Source of the DNA: Ornithinibacillus gellani
GTDB lineage: Bacteria; Bacillota; Bacilli; Bacillales; Amphibacillaceae
Length of the DNA: 64,000 bases
Direction: 5' to 3'
Assembly (NCBI RefSeq): GCF_003730295.1
Contig: NZ_QTSZ01000029.1
Span: 186,001-250,000, forward strand
This document shows positions 17,802-28,286 of the stretch, piece after piece; positions within the stretch are counted from its first letter, which is position 1; every line of letters starts with the position of its first letter. The notes under the pieces are model-generated. The model saw only the letters and a list, made by a program, of their open reading frames with translations. It searched no databases and was not told where the DNA came from. Both the position numbers and the translations under genes were made by a program.

Positions 17802-18752
17802 TTATTGTTTGATGATACTGGAAATTTGCCGGATATCAGCATTTCCACCCGATAGCACACAAACAACCTTTTCATTTTGTATTTGAATCTTGTTAAATAG
17901 TAATGCAGCAACTGTAACAGCACCAGATGGCTCTACCAATTGTTTCGTTCGCTCCAACATAAAAGCACAAGCTTCACGGATTTCATGTTCTTCAACAAGC
18001 ACTACATCATCTATATATTTCTGAATCAACGGAAAGGTTAAATCTCCCGGCTGAGAAGCCCGTAAGCCATCCGCAATGGTATTGGCCTGTGAAATGGGTG
18101 TTATTTCTCCTGCTTGCACAGAAAGATAAGTGTCATTAGCTGCTGCCGGCTCTACACCAATAACCCGTACAGATGGTTTTACTTCTTTGACAGCACGTAG
18201 GATTCCAGAAGATAATCCTCCTCCACCAATCGGTACGACAATTACATCGGTATCTGGTAATTGTTCCAAGATTTCCAGGCCCACTGTTCCTTGCCCTGCT
18301 AAGATGAATGGATCATCATAAGGAGGAATATATACCCCATTATTTCCGGCTGCTAAGTCTTGTGCTGCAGGCAGTCGTTCCGCTGAAGTTGTTCCAAAAA
18401 ACTCCACCTTGCCCCCATAAGCTTGAATGGCCGAAACCTTACTCGGATTGGCATCCTCAGGAACAGCGATAATGGATTGAAGCCCAAGCCGATTAGCGAT
18501 ATAGGCTACAGCTTGGCCGTGATTACCTGAAGATGCTGCAGTAACAAGCTGGGCCCCCTCCTCTTGCACTTGAAGTATTTTATTGGTTGCGCCCCGTATT
18601 TTAAAAGAACCTGTTTTTTGTAAATGTTCTCCTTTAAAATAAACTTGTTGGCCAGTTCGCTTGGACAATTGCTCCGAAGCAAATATCGGGGTTCGGTGAA
18701 TAAAAGATGCAATGCGATCACGCGCAGCATATATATCTTTAAGCTCTAACAT
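17802..18752 (-). CDS. Catabolic threonine/serine dehydratase (PLP)
   Basis: 316 residues of the fold-type II PLP family. The Schiff-base lysine is K51 in GSFKIRGA, the PLP-ring clamp is SSGNHGQ, and the phosphate-binding glycine loop is GGGGLSS. It lacks the C-terminal ACT regulatory domain of biosynthetic IlvA, so it matches the short catabolic TdcB type or a serine racemase-like enzyme. It deaminates L-threonine to 2-oxobutyrate or L-serine to pyruvate. The ribosome site is weak. It follows glpK by 26 bp on the same strand and may be co-transcribed with it, though no metabolic link is evident. Confidence 0.87.
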   Translation of the reverse strand: MLELKDIYAARDRIASFIHRTPIFASEQLSKRTGQQVYFKGEHLQKTGSFKIRGATNKILQVQEEGAQLVTAASSGNHGQAVAYIANRLGLQSIIAVPEDANPSKVSAIQAYGGKVEFFGTTSAERLPAAQDLAAGNNGVYIPPYDDPFILAGQGTVGLEILEQLPDTDVIVVPIGGGGLSSGILRAVKEVKPSVRVIGVEPAAANDTYLSVQAGEITPISQANTIADGLRASQPGDLTFPLIQKYIDDVVLVEEHEIREACAFMLERTKQLVEPSGAVTVAALLFNKIQIQNEKVVCVLSGGNADIRQISSIIKQ

Positions 18753-18778
18753 AAGACATCACTCGCTTTCTTTTGTCT

Positions 18779-20287
<1,509 letters not shown>

Positions 20288-20380
20288 TCATGGTAAAGTA
20301 TTGATTTACATCGAAATACATATTGTTCGATACCCAAATTCTACATGGATAAAGCATGTCACTATTCCAAAGGACTTAAC

Positions 20381-20869
20381 CTAGCGATTATGAATATTCT
20401 CAGGATGCATGTCATGATTCATCATTCGATGAACTGCCATGTCTTCGTATTTGGTACCAGGCTTTCCATAATTACAATACGGATCGATAGATATTCCACC
20501 ACGTGGCATGAACCTTCCCCATACCTCGATATACCTTGGTTCAATTACTTTGATCAAATCATCCATGATTCGATTCATTCCTGCTTCATGAAAGCCGCCT
20601 TCATTTCGAAAACTAAATAAGTATAGCTTTAATGCTTTACTTTCAATTATTTTTTCATCTGGTATATAAGCGATATAAATAGCAGCAAAATCAGGTTGGC
20701 CGGTTACTGGACATAATGTTGTAAATTCAGGACAATTACATTTAACGAAATAATCCCGATCTGGATAATCATTCTCAACAGCCTCTAATATATCTGGATT
20801 GTACTGAAAGGTATATGTAGCTTCTTTTCCTAATAAAGTTAAATCCTTGCCAATATCTTTTTTTGACAT
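20381..20869 (-). CDS. queF: NADPH-dependent 7-cyano-7-deazaguanine (preQ0) reductase
   Basis: 162 residues from the ATG at 20869, preceded by GAGG; a longer frame from 20905 is rejected because the family starts here. It reduces preQ0 to preQ1 in queuosine biosynthesis. It has the catalytic cysteine C53 in [16 protein letters not shown], the acid D60, and the [13 protein letters not shown] and RGGISIDPY blocks of the short B. subtilis QueF type. No queCDE genes are near, and no preQ1 riboswitch is visible in the 65 bp of upstream sequence inspected. Confidence 0.96.
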   Translation of the reverse strand: MSKKDIGKDLTLLGKEATYTFQYNPDILEAVENDYPDRDYFVKCNCPEFTTLCPVTGQPDFAAIYIAYIPDEKIIESKALKLYLFSFRNEGGFHEAGMNRIMDDLIKVIEPRYIEVWGRFMPRGGISIDPYCNYGKPGTKYEDMAVHRMMNHDMHPENIHNR

Positions 20870-20935
20870 TGTTCCCTCACTCCTCATATTGCATATATAA
20901 GTCATTTATTATACTTGATTACAATCCTAAAAATT

Positions 20936-20976
20936 CGAAAAACCCGCCTCCAATCAATCAAAGGCGGGGTTTTTGT
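20936..20976. terminator. Terminator after spore protein gene
   Basis: AACCCGCCT and AGGCGGGGTT flank a 12-nt loop with runs of A and T on both sides. A second hairpin (TCTCTGA/TCAGAGA) lies just before it on the minus strand. Confidence 0.85.
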
Positions 20977-21025
20977 ACCATCTCTGATAATTTCAATTCA
21001 GAGACAGTCATGGAAAGCCTGGTAC

Positions 21026-21223
21026 TTATTTCCTATTAGCCATGCTCTCCTCGGCGATTTGGATCATTCGTTTGACCATTTCGCCACCCACTTTACCGTT
21101 TTCCCTTGCAGTTGTATCAGCACCCAATTCCACATCGTATTCCGCTGCGATTTCTTCCTTTAACTGGTTGACTGCATTTTCTGCTTTAGGCACCAACAAT
21201 TGATTTCGTTCACGTTGATCCAT
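21026..21223 (-). CDS. Alpha/beta-type small acid-soluble spore protein
   Basis: 65 residues. It has the family's GPR-protease site region (LKEEIAAEYDVELG) and the second conserved block GKVGGEMVKRMI. Such proteins coat spore DNA and protect it from UV and heat damage; they are made only in the forespore under sigma G. Presence of this gene shows the host forms endospores. A short single-gene unit with AAGGAG before the start and its own terminator. Which of the numbered ssp paralogues it equals cannot be told. Confidence 0.95.
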   Translation of the reverse strand: MDQRERNQLLVPKAENAVNQLKEEIAAEYDVELGADTTARENGKVGGEMVKRMIQIAEESMANRK

Positions 21224-21293
21224 TGTTGATCACTCCTTGTGGGTTGTGGCAGAATGTTCTGCTCACGATTAGCTTTTGAAAGGGCGGATATAT

Positions 21294-22253
21294 TTATACA
21301 TTCACCAGTCCCGGACGATGATTAAGAAAGTTTTGATAGGCAAAGCCAGCAATCTGTTGGTCTGAATAGTGGTTGCGTAATGCTTCAATCAATGCTTGGT
21401 ATTTGGCGGCATTCTCCAACCCGTCTACGTAATAGACAATACCGTCAAAATCGGAACCAAAACCGATTTGTGTTTCTCCTCCAAGCGCACACAAATGATC
21501 CACATGTCGAATCAAATCAGCAATAGTGGATTGCTCGCCGCCCGCTTGAATGAATGGAGGATTAAAGACCAAATGAATTAGTCCACCCTTCGCAAACAAT
21601 GCCTTAATCTGCTCATCATCCAGGTTACGTGGGTGATCACAAAGTGCCCTAGCATTGGAATGGCTTGCAAAAGGATAATCTGCCAATTCTACAATATCCC
21701 AAAACCCTTTGATAGATGCATGGGATACGTCCGTAAATACGTGATGCGCATTGTTCAATTTAACCACTTCTTTACCAAGCAGGGTTAAACCACCGCCCCT
21801 TGGTTCTCCTGCACCATCCGCACACAGATTGGCATTATTCCATGTTAAGCCGATGGACATAACCCCTAATCGATACAACTGTCTTAGTTTCATCAAATCA
21901 TTGCCAAATGCATCTGCACCTTCAAGTGTTAGTACGGCACCAATTTCCCCTTCTTGAAGCTGATCCATTTCTTCCCATCTTTTGATATGCTTCATTTGCT
22001 TATTTTTCCCGATAACCTCTGTATAAAACAGATCAATTTGCTCTAAAGCATGCTGCCATTTTTCATCTGAAGGTACATTCGGTTCAATAAAAATAGCAAA
22101 AAACTGGACCCAAACATTTCCTTGTTTTAACTTTTGAAAACTGCAGTCCAACTGTGTTGCTGTTTGATAATCCAGTAATGTTTTCCCTTGTGGGTTTCTT
22201 TTATTCAGTTGTAATTTATATAAACTATCACAATGTGTATCAATGATTTTCAA
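21294..22253 (-). CDS. Membrane-dipeptidase-family (M19) zinc dipeptidase
   Basis: 319 residues of the renal dipeptidase family. Metal ligands are visible in DTHCDS at the N-terminus, the Glu of VLTLEGADAF (about 125), the His of DVSHAS and FASHSNAR (about 198 and 219), and the Asp of GFGSDFDG. It hydrolyses dipeptides, often including D-residues, and no signal peptide is seen, so it is probably cytoplasmic. The start is TTG at 22253, 8 nt after AAGGAG. It lies 19 bp downstream of the C26 amidohydrolase gene on the same strand, suggesting a two-gene operon for trimming gamma-glutamyl or cell-wall-type peptides. Confidence 0.88.
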   Translation of the reverse strand: MKIIDTHCDSLYKLQLNKRNPQGKTLLDYQTATQLDCSFQKLKQGNVWVQFFAIFIEPNVPSDEKWQHALEQIDLFYTEVIGKNKQMKHIKRWEEMDQLQEGEIGAVLTLEGADAFGNDLMKLRQLYRLGVMSIGLTWNNANLCADGAGEPRGGGLTLLGKEVVKLNNAHHVFTDVSHASIKGFWDIVELADYPFASHSNARALCDHPRNLDDEQIKALFAKGGLIHLVFNPPFIQAGGEQSTIADLIRHVDHLCALGGETQIGFGSDFDGIVYYVDGLENAAKYQALIEALRNHYSDQQIAGFAYQNFLNHRPGLVNV

Positions 22254-22271
22254 GAAGCATTCTCCTTTGTA

Positions 22272-22979
22272 TTACCGGCAAGCATCGATAAAGCCTTGAA
22301 AAATGGAATATGACGCTGCATCACCAGCAGGGAGCATATTCTCGGGATGCCATTGTAACCCAAGTACAAAACGGTGTGAGCTGCTTTCAATCGCTTCTAT
22401 CACACCATCACTTGCCTTACCACTTACCCGGATTGGTTCTTTTACCGATCGATTTGCTTGATGATGACGACTGTTCACCCTTAGCTTGCTTGTTTTCGTC
22501 AATCGATACAATAAGCTGTCTGCTTCTACTTCAACGAAATGGGATCCATGCGCTTTTGGCGCTTTTTGGGCATGCTGAAGCAATGCATTATCTGTCTGAC
22601 TATACATGTCCTGGTACATATCTCCACCAGCAGCAATATTCAAAATTTGAATACCACGGCAAACGCCTAATACTGGTTTATCTAACAACATCATTTTTTT
22701 GATTAATTTCAATTCGAATGCATCACGTGCAGGGATAATCGTTCCCAACTGCGGATGAGGCTCCTCGCCAAACAAAGTTGGATCAATGTCATAGCCACCA
22801 GTAGCATAGAGCCCGTCTATTTGCTGGGCAAGCTGCTCAATCACATCATCATCTTCTGTGTAAGTCAGCACAATTGGTAAGCCACCAACGGATTCAATAG
22901 CTTTGACATTATCATTTGCAATCATATAATATGCCTCGTCAACCTCCATGGAAGGAGAAATTCCAATTAACGGCTTCAT
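22272..22979 (-). CDS. Gamma-glutamyl-gamma-aminobutyrate hydrolase family (C26) protein
   Basis: 235 residues from the ATG at 22979, 8 nt after AAGGAGG; the longer frame to 23021 has no ribosome site. It is a class I glutamine amidotransferase-like hydrolase with the nucleophile cysteine in PVLGVCRGIQ and the His-Glu pair in LQWHPE. PuuD-type members cleave gamma-glutamyl amide bonds; others act on gamma-glutamyl peptides. No other putrescine-pathway gene is present, so the exact substrate is open. The adjacent M19 dipeptidase suggests sequential peptide breakdown. Confidence 0.88.
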   Translation of the reverse strand: MKPLIGISPSMEVDEAYYMIANDNVKAIESVGGLPIVLTYTEDDDVIEQLAQQIDGLYATGGYDIDPTLFGEEPHPQLGTIIPARDAFELKLIKKMMLLDKPVLGVCRGIQILNIAAGGDMYQDMYSQTDNALLQHAQKAPKAHGSHFVEVEADSLLYRLTKTSKLRVNSRHHQANRSVKEPIRVSGKASDGVIEAIESSSHRFVLGLQWHPENMLPAGDAASYSIFQGFIDACR

Positions 22980-23095
22980 ATCAAATGCCTCCTTTATATG
23001 TATTCTACGAAATGTTGGCAATTTACAGAACCAAATTCCTATGGTGCATTCACCCTACGCTACATCACGCAGGACAAATGCGCCATCCTACTATT

Positions 23096-23845
23096 TCATT
23101 CAAATGGTTTTGCATCGGGCAAATCATCACCAGGGTCTTTCTCACCGCCATCATCACTACCATCATCGCCACCGTTGTCTCCACTATCATCTCCCCCACC
23201 ATCACCTGGTGGTTCTTCAGCCGGTGGATCTTTTGGCTCTTCCGGTTTTGGATCCTTTGGTTTATTATCTTCATTTCCTTTATCGTTGTCATTATTTTCC
23301 TTGTCTTTATCCTTATCTTTGTCCTCGTTCTTATCCTTGTCCTTGTCACCAGGCTTTTTATCTGGACCTTTGTCTTTCCCTGCATCTTTATCCTGGTTTC
23401 CTGGCTTATTTGTATGACCATTATGATTGCCACCAGTATTTCCGTTATTCCCATTCGTTCCTGTATTTGAACCATAATCACTTGAGCCATTCGATCCGGT
23501 ATTGGTTTGATCTGTTTGTGCATAAGCATCATCAGGCTCTTCTGTCACAATCATTTGATCCTCTTCTGTTTCCAGTTCATCTGCTTCTTCCAGTTCCTCC
23601 TCATCCAGCACCATTTCGTCCATATCTTCTCGATCAAAGAAATCTTCTGATAGCTCGGATAATTGTTTTTTATCTGCGACAGTACGCATGATATGTTCAT
23701 GTGCTTCCTGAGGTGCATCAACTTGAGTAGTTGATTCAACAGGTCCGCCTAAAAAACTTTTGACGACCCAAAAACCGCCCACTGCAATCGGTATTAATAA
23801 TAAAATAGTAGCTACAATTCCAACAGCTTCCCGCCTAACGTCCAA
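23096..23845 (-). CDS. Membrane-anchored, highly acidic low-complexity protein
   Basis: 249 residues that I cannot assign to a family. A short positive N-terminus and one membrane segment (about 8-32) are followed by a region rich in Asp and Glu, then a long disordered tail with Asn/Gly-rich, KDKD-rich and Pro/Glu/Asp/Gly-rich tracts ending in DAKPFE. The tail probably faces outside the membrane. The start is TTG at 23845, 6 nt after AGGAGGGG, which supports translation. It stands alone, divergent from pflB. Such acidic extracellular tails are common in salt-tolerant Bacillaceae. Repetitive composition makes database comparison unreliable. Confidence 0.75.
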   Translation of the reverse strand: MDVRREAVGIVATILLLIPIAVGGFWVVKSFLGGPVESTTQVDAPQEAHEHIMRTVADKKQLSELSEDFFDREDMDEMVLDEEELEEADELETEEDQMIVTEEPDDAYAQTDQTNTGSNGSSDYGSNTGTNGNNGNTGGNHNGHTNKPGNQDKDAGKDKGPDKKPGDKDKDKNEDKDKDKDKENNDNDKGNEDNKPKDPKPEEPKDPPAEEPPGDGGGDDSGDNGGDDGSDDGGEKDPGDDLPDAKPFE

Positions 23846-24088
23846 TAATAGCCCCTCCTTCCCTACGATGAAATCAGTTCATGATGTTTTTTCTAAAAAC
23901 TGACCTTATTCTCTACTATATAATATTTTCGCTAGAATGTAACAAAATCCTGTCAACTTCCTATGAATTTGACATAAATTTGTTACATTTTTTCAGTTTT
24001 CAACAATAAAACTATGTTATTCTAGTTATAGAAACACATGCTCAATATTTCACATACTTTAATGTATGAAATTTAGGAGGTAATTTCT

Positions 24089-26329
24089 ATGCAAACGAAG
24101 GATGGTTGGAAATTATTTAAATGTGGAAAGTGGCAATCGGAAATTAATGTTCGAGATTTTATAATCCAAAATTTCTCGCCATATGTAGGTGATGAACAAT
24201 TTTTATCTGGACCAACAACTAACACAGAATCCCTTTGGGAGCAAGTGATGGACCTAACAAAACGCGAACGGGAAAATGGTGGCGTATTGGATATGGATAC
24301 GGAAATTGTGTCCACCATTACTTCTCACGGTGTAGGCTATTTAAATGAAGATACGGAGCAAATTGTTGGTCTGCAAACAGATGAACCATTTAAACGTTCT
24401 TTACAGCCATTTGGAGGTATCCGTATGGCCGTTGATGCAGCTAACGCTTATGGTTTTAAAATTGATGATACCGTTAAAAAAGTATTTACTGACTACCGTA
24501 AAACGCATAACCAAGGTGTATTCGATGCATACACTCCTGAAATGCGTCTGGCAAGAAAAGCGGGCATCATAACAGGTCTGCCGGATGCGTACGGAAGAGG
24601 TAGAATTATTGGGGATTATCGTCGTGTTGCCCTTTACGGTGTGGATTATTTAATTGAAGACAAACAAGAAGAATTACATCTAACAGGTGGCAACGGAGTC
24701 ATGTCCGAAGAAATAATTCGGGATCGTGAAGAGCTAACAGAACAAATACGTGCACTACAAGAACTCAAACAAATGGCTGCCTCCTATGGTTATGATATTT
24801 CTCAACCAGCTACAACTGCGAAGGAAGCTTTTCAGTGGCTATATTTTGCATATCTAGGTGCGATCAAGGAACAGAACGGTGCTGCAATGAGCTTAGGACG
24901 TGTTTCCACCTTCCTCGATATTTATATCGAACGTGACTTAGAAAATAATGTCCTAACCGAACAAGAAGCACAGGAGCTTGTCGACCATTTTGTCATGAAG
25001 CTGCGTCTCGTGAAATTTGCACGTACACCTGACTATAACGAATTATTCAGTGGTGATCCTACTTGGGTTACAGAAGCAATTGGCGGTGTTGCGGCTGATG
25101 GCACACCACTCGTAACGAAAAACTCTTATCGATTCTTGCACACTTTAACGAATCTTGGACCTGCACCTGAACCAAACCTAACTGTACTTTGGTCAGAGAA
25201 GCTTCCAGAGAAATTCAAACGATATTGTGCACGGATGTCGATTGAAACGAGTTCCATTCAATACGAGAATGACGATTTAATGCGCGATATATATGGCGAT
25301 GACTATGGAATTGCCTGCTGTGTATCCGCAATGGCTATTGGTAAGCAGCTTCAGTTCTTTGGAGCACGTGCCAACCTTGCTAAAGCATTACTGTATGCCA
25401 TTAATGGTGGTGTAGATGAAAAGTTATTTATCCAAGTAGGTCCAGCATATGAACCTGTTACGACAGAATACTTGGCATACGATGACGTCATGAAACGATA
25501 TGATCGGATGCTTGATTGGTTAGCTGGTCTCTATGTCAACACCTTGAACGTCATTCATTTCATGCATGATAAATATAGCTATGAAAGATTGGAAATGGCA
25601 TTACATGACAAGGAAGTTCTTCGGACCATGGCTTGTGGAATTGCCGGATTGTCAGTTGTTGCAGACTCATTGAGTGCCATAAAGTATGCGAAGGTCCGGA
25701 CGATTCGTAATGATGATGGACTTGTAGTTGATTATGAAATTGAAGGCGACTATCCAATGTACGGTAATAATGATGACCGTGTCGACGATATTGCAGTCGA
25801 GCTTGTTAAGAACTTCATGAATAAAATCAGACAACATCAAACCTATCGTCGTGCAGTACCTACTCAATCTGTATTAACGATTACTTCTAACGTTGTATAT
25901 GGTAAAAAGACAGGTAACACACCAGACGGAAGAAAAGCTGGGGAACCATTTGCACCTGGAGCCAACCCACTTCATGGTCGCGACCGAAAAGGAGCACTCG
26001 CATCCTTATCATCAGTCGCCAAGCTTAATTATGATGATGCATTAGATGGAATTAGTAACACCTTCTCTATCGTACCAAAGGCTTTAGGTCACGAATTAGA
26101 TACACGTAAAATGAATTTAGCTGGACTACTGGATGGTTACATGAGAAAAGGTGGACACCATTTGAATGTGAACGTCTTTGATCGGGATACACTGCTGGAT
26201 GCAATGGAGCATCCTGAGGAATATCCGCAGTTAACGATTCGTGTATCCGGATATGCTGTTAATTTCATCAAATTAACTCGTGAACAGCAGCTTGATGTAA
26301 TTCAGCGAACATTTCACGAAAGTCGATAA
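24089..26329 (+). CDS. pflB: Formate C-acetyltransferase (pyruvate formate-lyase)
   Basis: 746 residues, full length for PFL. It converts pyruvate and CoA to acetyl-CoA and formate without oxygen, using a glycyl radical. The paired active-site cysteines are in [13 protein letters not shown] (about 411-412) and the radical-bearing glycine is in the C-terminal [19 protein letters not shown] lies 8 nt before the ATG. pflA follows 20 bp later, so both are one operon. A perfect CATAC/GTATG inverted repeat at 24052-24068 lies just before the ribosome site; no clear Fnr or Rex operator could be fitted. It shows that the host grows fermentatively. Confidence 0.97.
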   Translation: MQTKDGWKLFKCGKWQSEINVRDFIIQNFSPYVGDEQFLSGPTTNTESLWEQVMDLTKRERENGGVLDMDTEIVSTITSHGVGYLNEDTEQIVGLQTDEPFKRSLQPFGGIRMAVDAANAYGFKIDDTVKKVFTDYRKTHNQGVFDAYTPEMRLARKAGIITGLPDAYGRGRIIGDYRRVALYGVDYLIEDKQEELHLTGGNGVMSEEIIRDREELTEQIRALQELKQMAASYGYDISQPATTAKEAFQWLYFAYLGAIKEQNGAAMSLGRVSTFLDIYIERDLENNVLTEQEAQELVDHFVMKLRLVKFARTPDYNELFSGDPTWVTEAIGGVAADGTPLVTKNSYRFLHTLTNLGPAPEPNLTVLWSEKLPEKFKRYCARMSIETSSIQYENDDLMRDIYGDDYGIACCVSAMAIGKQLQFFGARANLAKALLYAINGGVDEKLFIQVGPAYEPVTTEYLAYDDVMKRYDRMLDWLAGLYVNTLNVIHFMHDKYSYERLEMALHDKEVLRTMACGIAGLSVVADSLSAIKYAKVRTIRNDDGLVVDYEIEGDYPMYGNNDDRVDDIAVELVKNFMNKIRQHQTYRRAVPTQSVLTITSNVVYGKKTGNTPDGRKAGEPFAPGANPLHGRDRKGALASLSSVAKLNYDDALDGISNTFSIVPKALGHELDTRKMNLAGLLDGYMRKGGHHLNVNVFDRDTLLDAMEHPEEYPQLTIRVSGYAVNFIKLTREQQLDVIQRTFHESR

Positions 26330-26349
26330 TCGGAAAAGGGGTGCCTCCC

Positions 26350-27081
26350 ATGCTAGGTAGAATACATTCAATCGAAACATTTGGAACAGTCGATGGACCA
26401 GGATTACGTTACGTCCTATTTATGCAAGGCTGTCTGCTGCGCTGCCAATTTTGCCATAATCCCGACACATGGAAGCGTTCGGAAGGAAAGCAGGTTTCCG
26501 TTGCAGAAATTATCAAAGAGATAGAAGACTATCAACCATTTTTCGAAGCGGCTGGTGGAGGCGTAACCGTTAGTGGTGGGGAACCATTACTACAACTGGA
26601 TTTTTTAGCAGCGTTATTCCGAGAATTGAAGCAACGTGGAATCCATACAGCTATTGATACGTCTGGGGGCTGTTATTCCAGCTCCCCCACCTTCCGAAAA
26701 AAGTTAGACGAAGTGTTGGATTTAACTGACCTTGTTTTACTTGATTTAAAGCAAATCAATGCAGACAAGCACCAAAAATTAACTGGTATGTCTAATCGGC
26801 ATATTTTGGATTTTGCCGCTTATTTAGATGAACGTCATGTACCAGTATGGATTCGTCACGTCCTCATTCCTGGGAAAACAGATATTGATGAGGACTTAAC
26901 GAAACTATCTCGTTTCATTTCAACTTTAACTAATGTGGAAAAAATCGATGTCCTGCCATATCACCAGCTAGGTGTATATAAGTGGAAAGAACTTGGACTT
27001 GATTATCCATTGGAGGGTACAGAACCACCAACGGAAGACCGTGTTGAAAATGCAAAAAGAATTCTTCACGCTGCATTGTGA
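26350..27081 (+). CDS. pflA: Pyruvate formate-lyase-activating enzyme (radical SAM)
   Basis: 243 residues. The 4Fe-4S cluster motif CLLRCQFCH (CxxxCxxC) lies near residue 27, followed by the SAM-binding GGG-type motif [11 protein letters not shown]. It abstracts hydrogen from the PflB glycine using SAM and a reduced cluster. I chose the ATG at 26350, 8 nt after AAGGGG; a GTG at 26341 overlaps the ribosome site. It is coupled to pflB upstream. Confidence 0.96.
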   Translation: MLGRIHSIETFGTVDGPGLRYVLFMQGCLLRCQFCHNPDTWKRSEGKQVSVAEIIKEIEDYQPFFEAAGGGVTVSGGEPLLQLDFLAALFRELKQRGIHTAIDTSGGCYSSSPTFRKKLDEVLDLTDLVLLDLKQINADKHQKLTGMSNRHILDFAAYLDERHVPVWIRHVLIPGKTDIDEDLTKLSRFISTLTNVEKIDVLPYHQLGVYKWKELGLDYPLEGTEPPTEDRVENAKRILHAAL

Positions 27082-27232
27082 TGCCCATACGCTTTGCCAC
27101 ATGGGGAATATAGACAGCCGCCTTATATAAACATAACGGCACTAAGATTAATCGGCAGGAAATATTTACTATTTGCAGCAATAATGAAATTGCATCATAT
27201 ATCAACCTATTTTAGCTAAGGAGAGGATTTTA

Positions 27233-28279
27233 ATGAAAGCAGCACGTTGGTACAATCAACATGATATTCGTGTGGAAGAAACAACAGAACCAACACCACA
27301 ACCAGGAGAAGTTAAAATTAAGGTTGCTTGGGCAGGGATATGTGGTAGTGACTTGCATGAATATGTGGCAGGGCCTATATTCATTCCTGTTGGGGAGCCA
27401 CATGTCTTAACAAAAGATACAGCACCGATTATTATGGGACATGAATTTTCTGGTGAAATTACTGAGGTCGGTGAAGGCGTTGAACGATTCCAGCCTGGTG
27501 ATCGGGTCACCATTGAACCAATTTATAGATGTGGAAAGTGTGCCGCTTGTAAGACCGGTCGCTACAATCTTTGTGAACATCTTGGCTTTCATGGATTAGC
27601 TGGCGGCGGTGGTGGATTTGCTGAATACACTACTGTTCCAGAAGTGATGGTTCATCCTATTCCAGACGAAATGACCTTTGAACAAGCAGCACTTGTAGAA
27701 CCTGCAGCAGTTGCCCTCCATGCTATTCGCATGAGTAAATTACGTCCTGGAGATACAGCAGCAGTGTTTGGAGCGGGGCCAATCGGTCTACTTACCATTC
27801 AATCTCTGCTATTATCTGGTGCAAGTAAAGTATTTGCTGTCGAGATTTCAGAAGAAAGAAAGCAGCTTGCCGCTGAACTCGGTGCAATTGTTATTGACCC
27901 GACAGAAGGGGATCCAGTTGAAGCAATTCGAAATGCAACAGGAGATGGAGTTGCTGTCAGTTATGAAGTAACAGGTATTCCAGCGGTACTACAGCAGGCG
28001 ATAGACTGTACAGCAATAGCTGGCGAAACAGTTATTGTAAGCATTTGGGAAACAAATCCCAGCTTTAATGCCAATGAAATTGTCCTAAAAGAACGTTATG
28101 TCACAGGTACCATTGCTTACCGTGATATCTTCCCTGCTGTGATTGACCTCATCGCTTCCGGTCAATTTGCTGCAGAGAAATTGGTTACGAAAAAAATTGC
28201 TCTCGATGACATTGTGGAACAAGGCTTTGATGCGCTCATCCAAGAAAAGTCTCAAGTAAAAATACTTGTTAAACCATAA
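27233..28279 (+). CDS. bdhA: (R,R)-2,3-butanediol dehydrogenase / acetoin reductase
   Basis: 348 residues of the zinc-dependent medium-chain dehydrogenase family, collinear with B. subtilis BdhA by memory (GPIFIP, GHEFSGE, LAGGGGGF, VSIWE, YRDIFPAV). It interconverts acetoin and 2,3-butanediol with NAD(H). Catalytic zinc ligands are in GICGSDLHE and GHEFSGE. A structural zinc lobe CGKCAACKTGRYNLC is present, which I recall as absent from the B. subtilis enzyme. Rossmann motif GAGPIG. AAGGAGAGG precedes the ATG. With pflBA it forms a fermentative cluster that reoxidises NADH. A group II intron begins 8 bp after its stop codon in the opposite orientation. Confidence 0.92.
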   Translation: MKAARWYNQHDIRVEETTEPTPQPGEVKIKVAWAGICGSDLHEYVAGPIFIPVGEPHVLTKDTAPIIMGHEFSGEITEVGEGVERFQPGDRVTIEPIYRCGKCAACKTGRYNLCEHLGFHGLAGGGGGFAEYTTVPEVMVHPIPDEMTFEQAALVEPAAVALHAIRMSKLRPGDTAAVFGAGPIGLLTIQSLLLSGASKVFAVEISEERKQLAAELGAIVIDPTEGDPVEAIRNATGDGVAVSYEVTGIPAVLQQAIDCTAIAGETVIVSIWETNPSFNANEIVLKERYVTGTIAYRDIFPAVIDLIASGQFAAEKLVTKKIALDDIVEQGFDALIQEKSQVKILVKP

Positions 28280-28286
28280 AATAATG

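Noticed and set aside
20870-20935. preQ1 riboswitch before queF
   Set aside because: The upstream sequence is short and AT-rich, and no H-type pseudoknot with the conserved A-rich tail could be fitted.
22948-23691. Long plus-strand open frames opposite the acidic low-complexity gene
   Set aside because: They translate to His/Leu/Ser-rich nonsense that mirrors the GAT/AAG-rich repeats of the real gene, and lack ribosome sites.
23940-24088. Fnr or Rex operator before pflB
   Set aside because: Only half-site resemblances (TTTCACA, TTGTTA) are seen; no palindrome matches either consensus well. The CATAC/GTATG repeat is too short to interpret.
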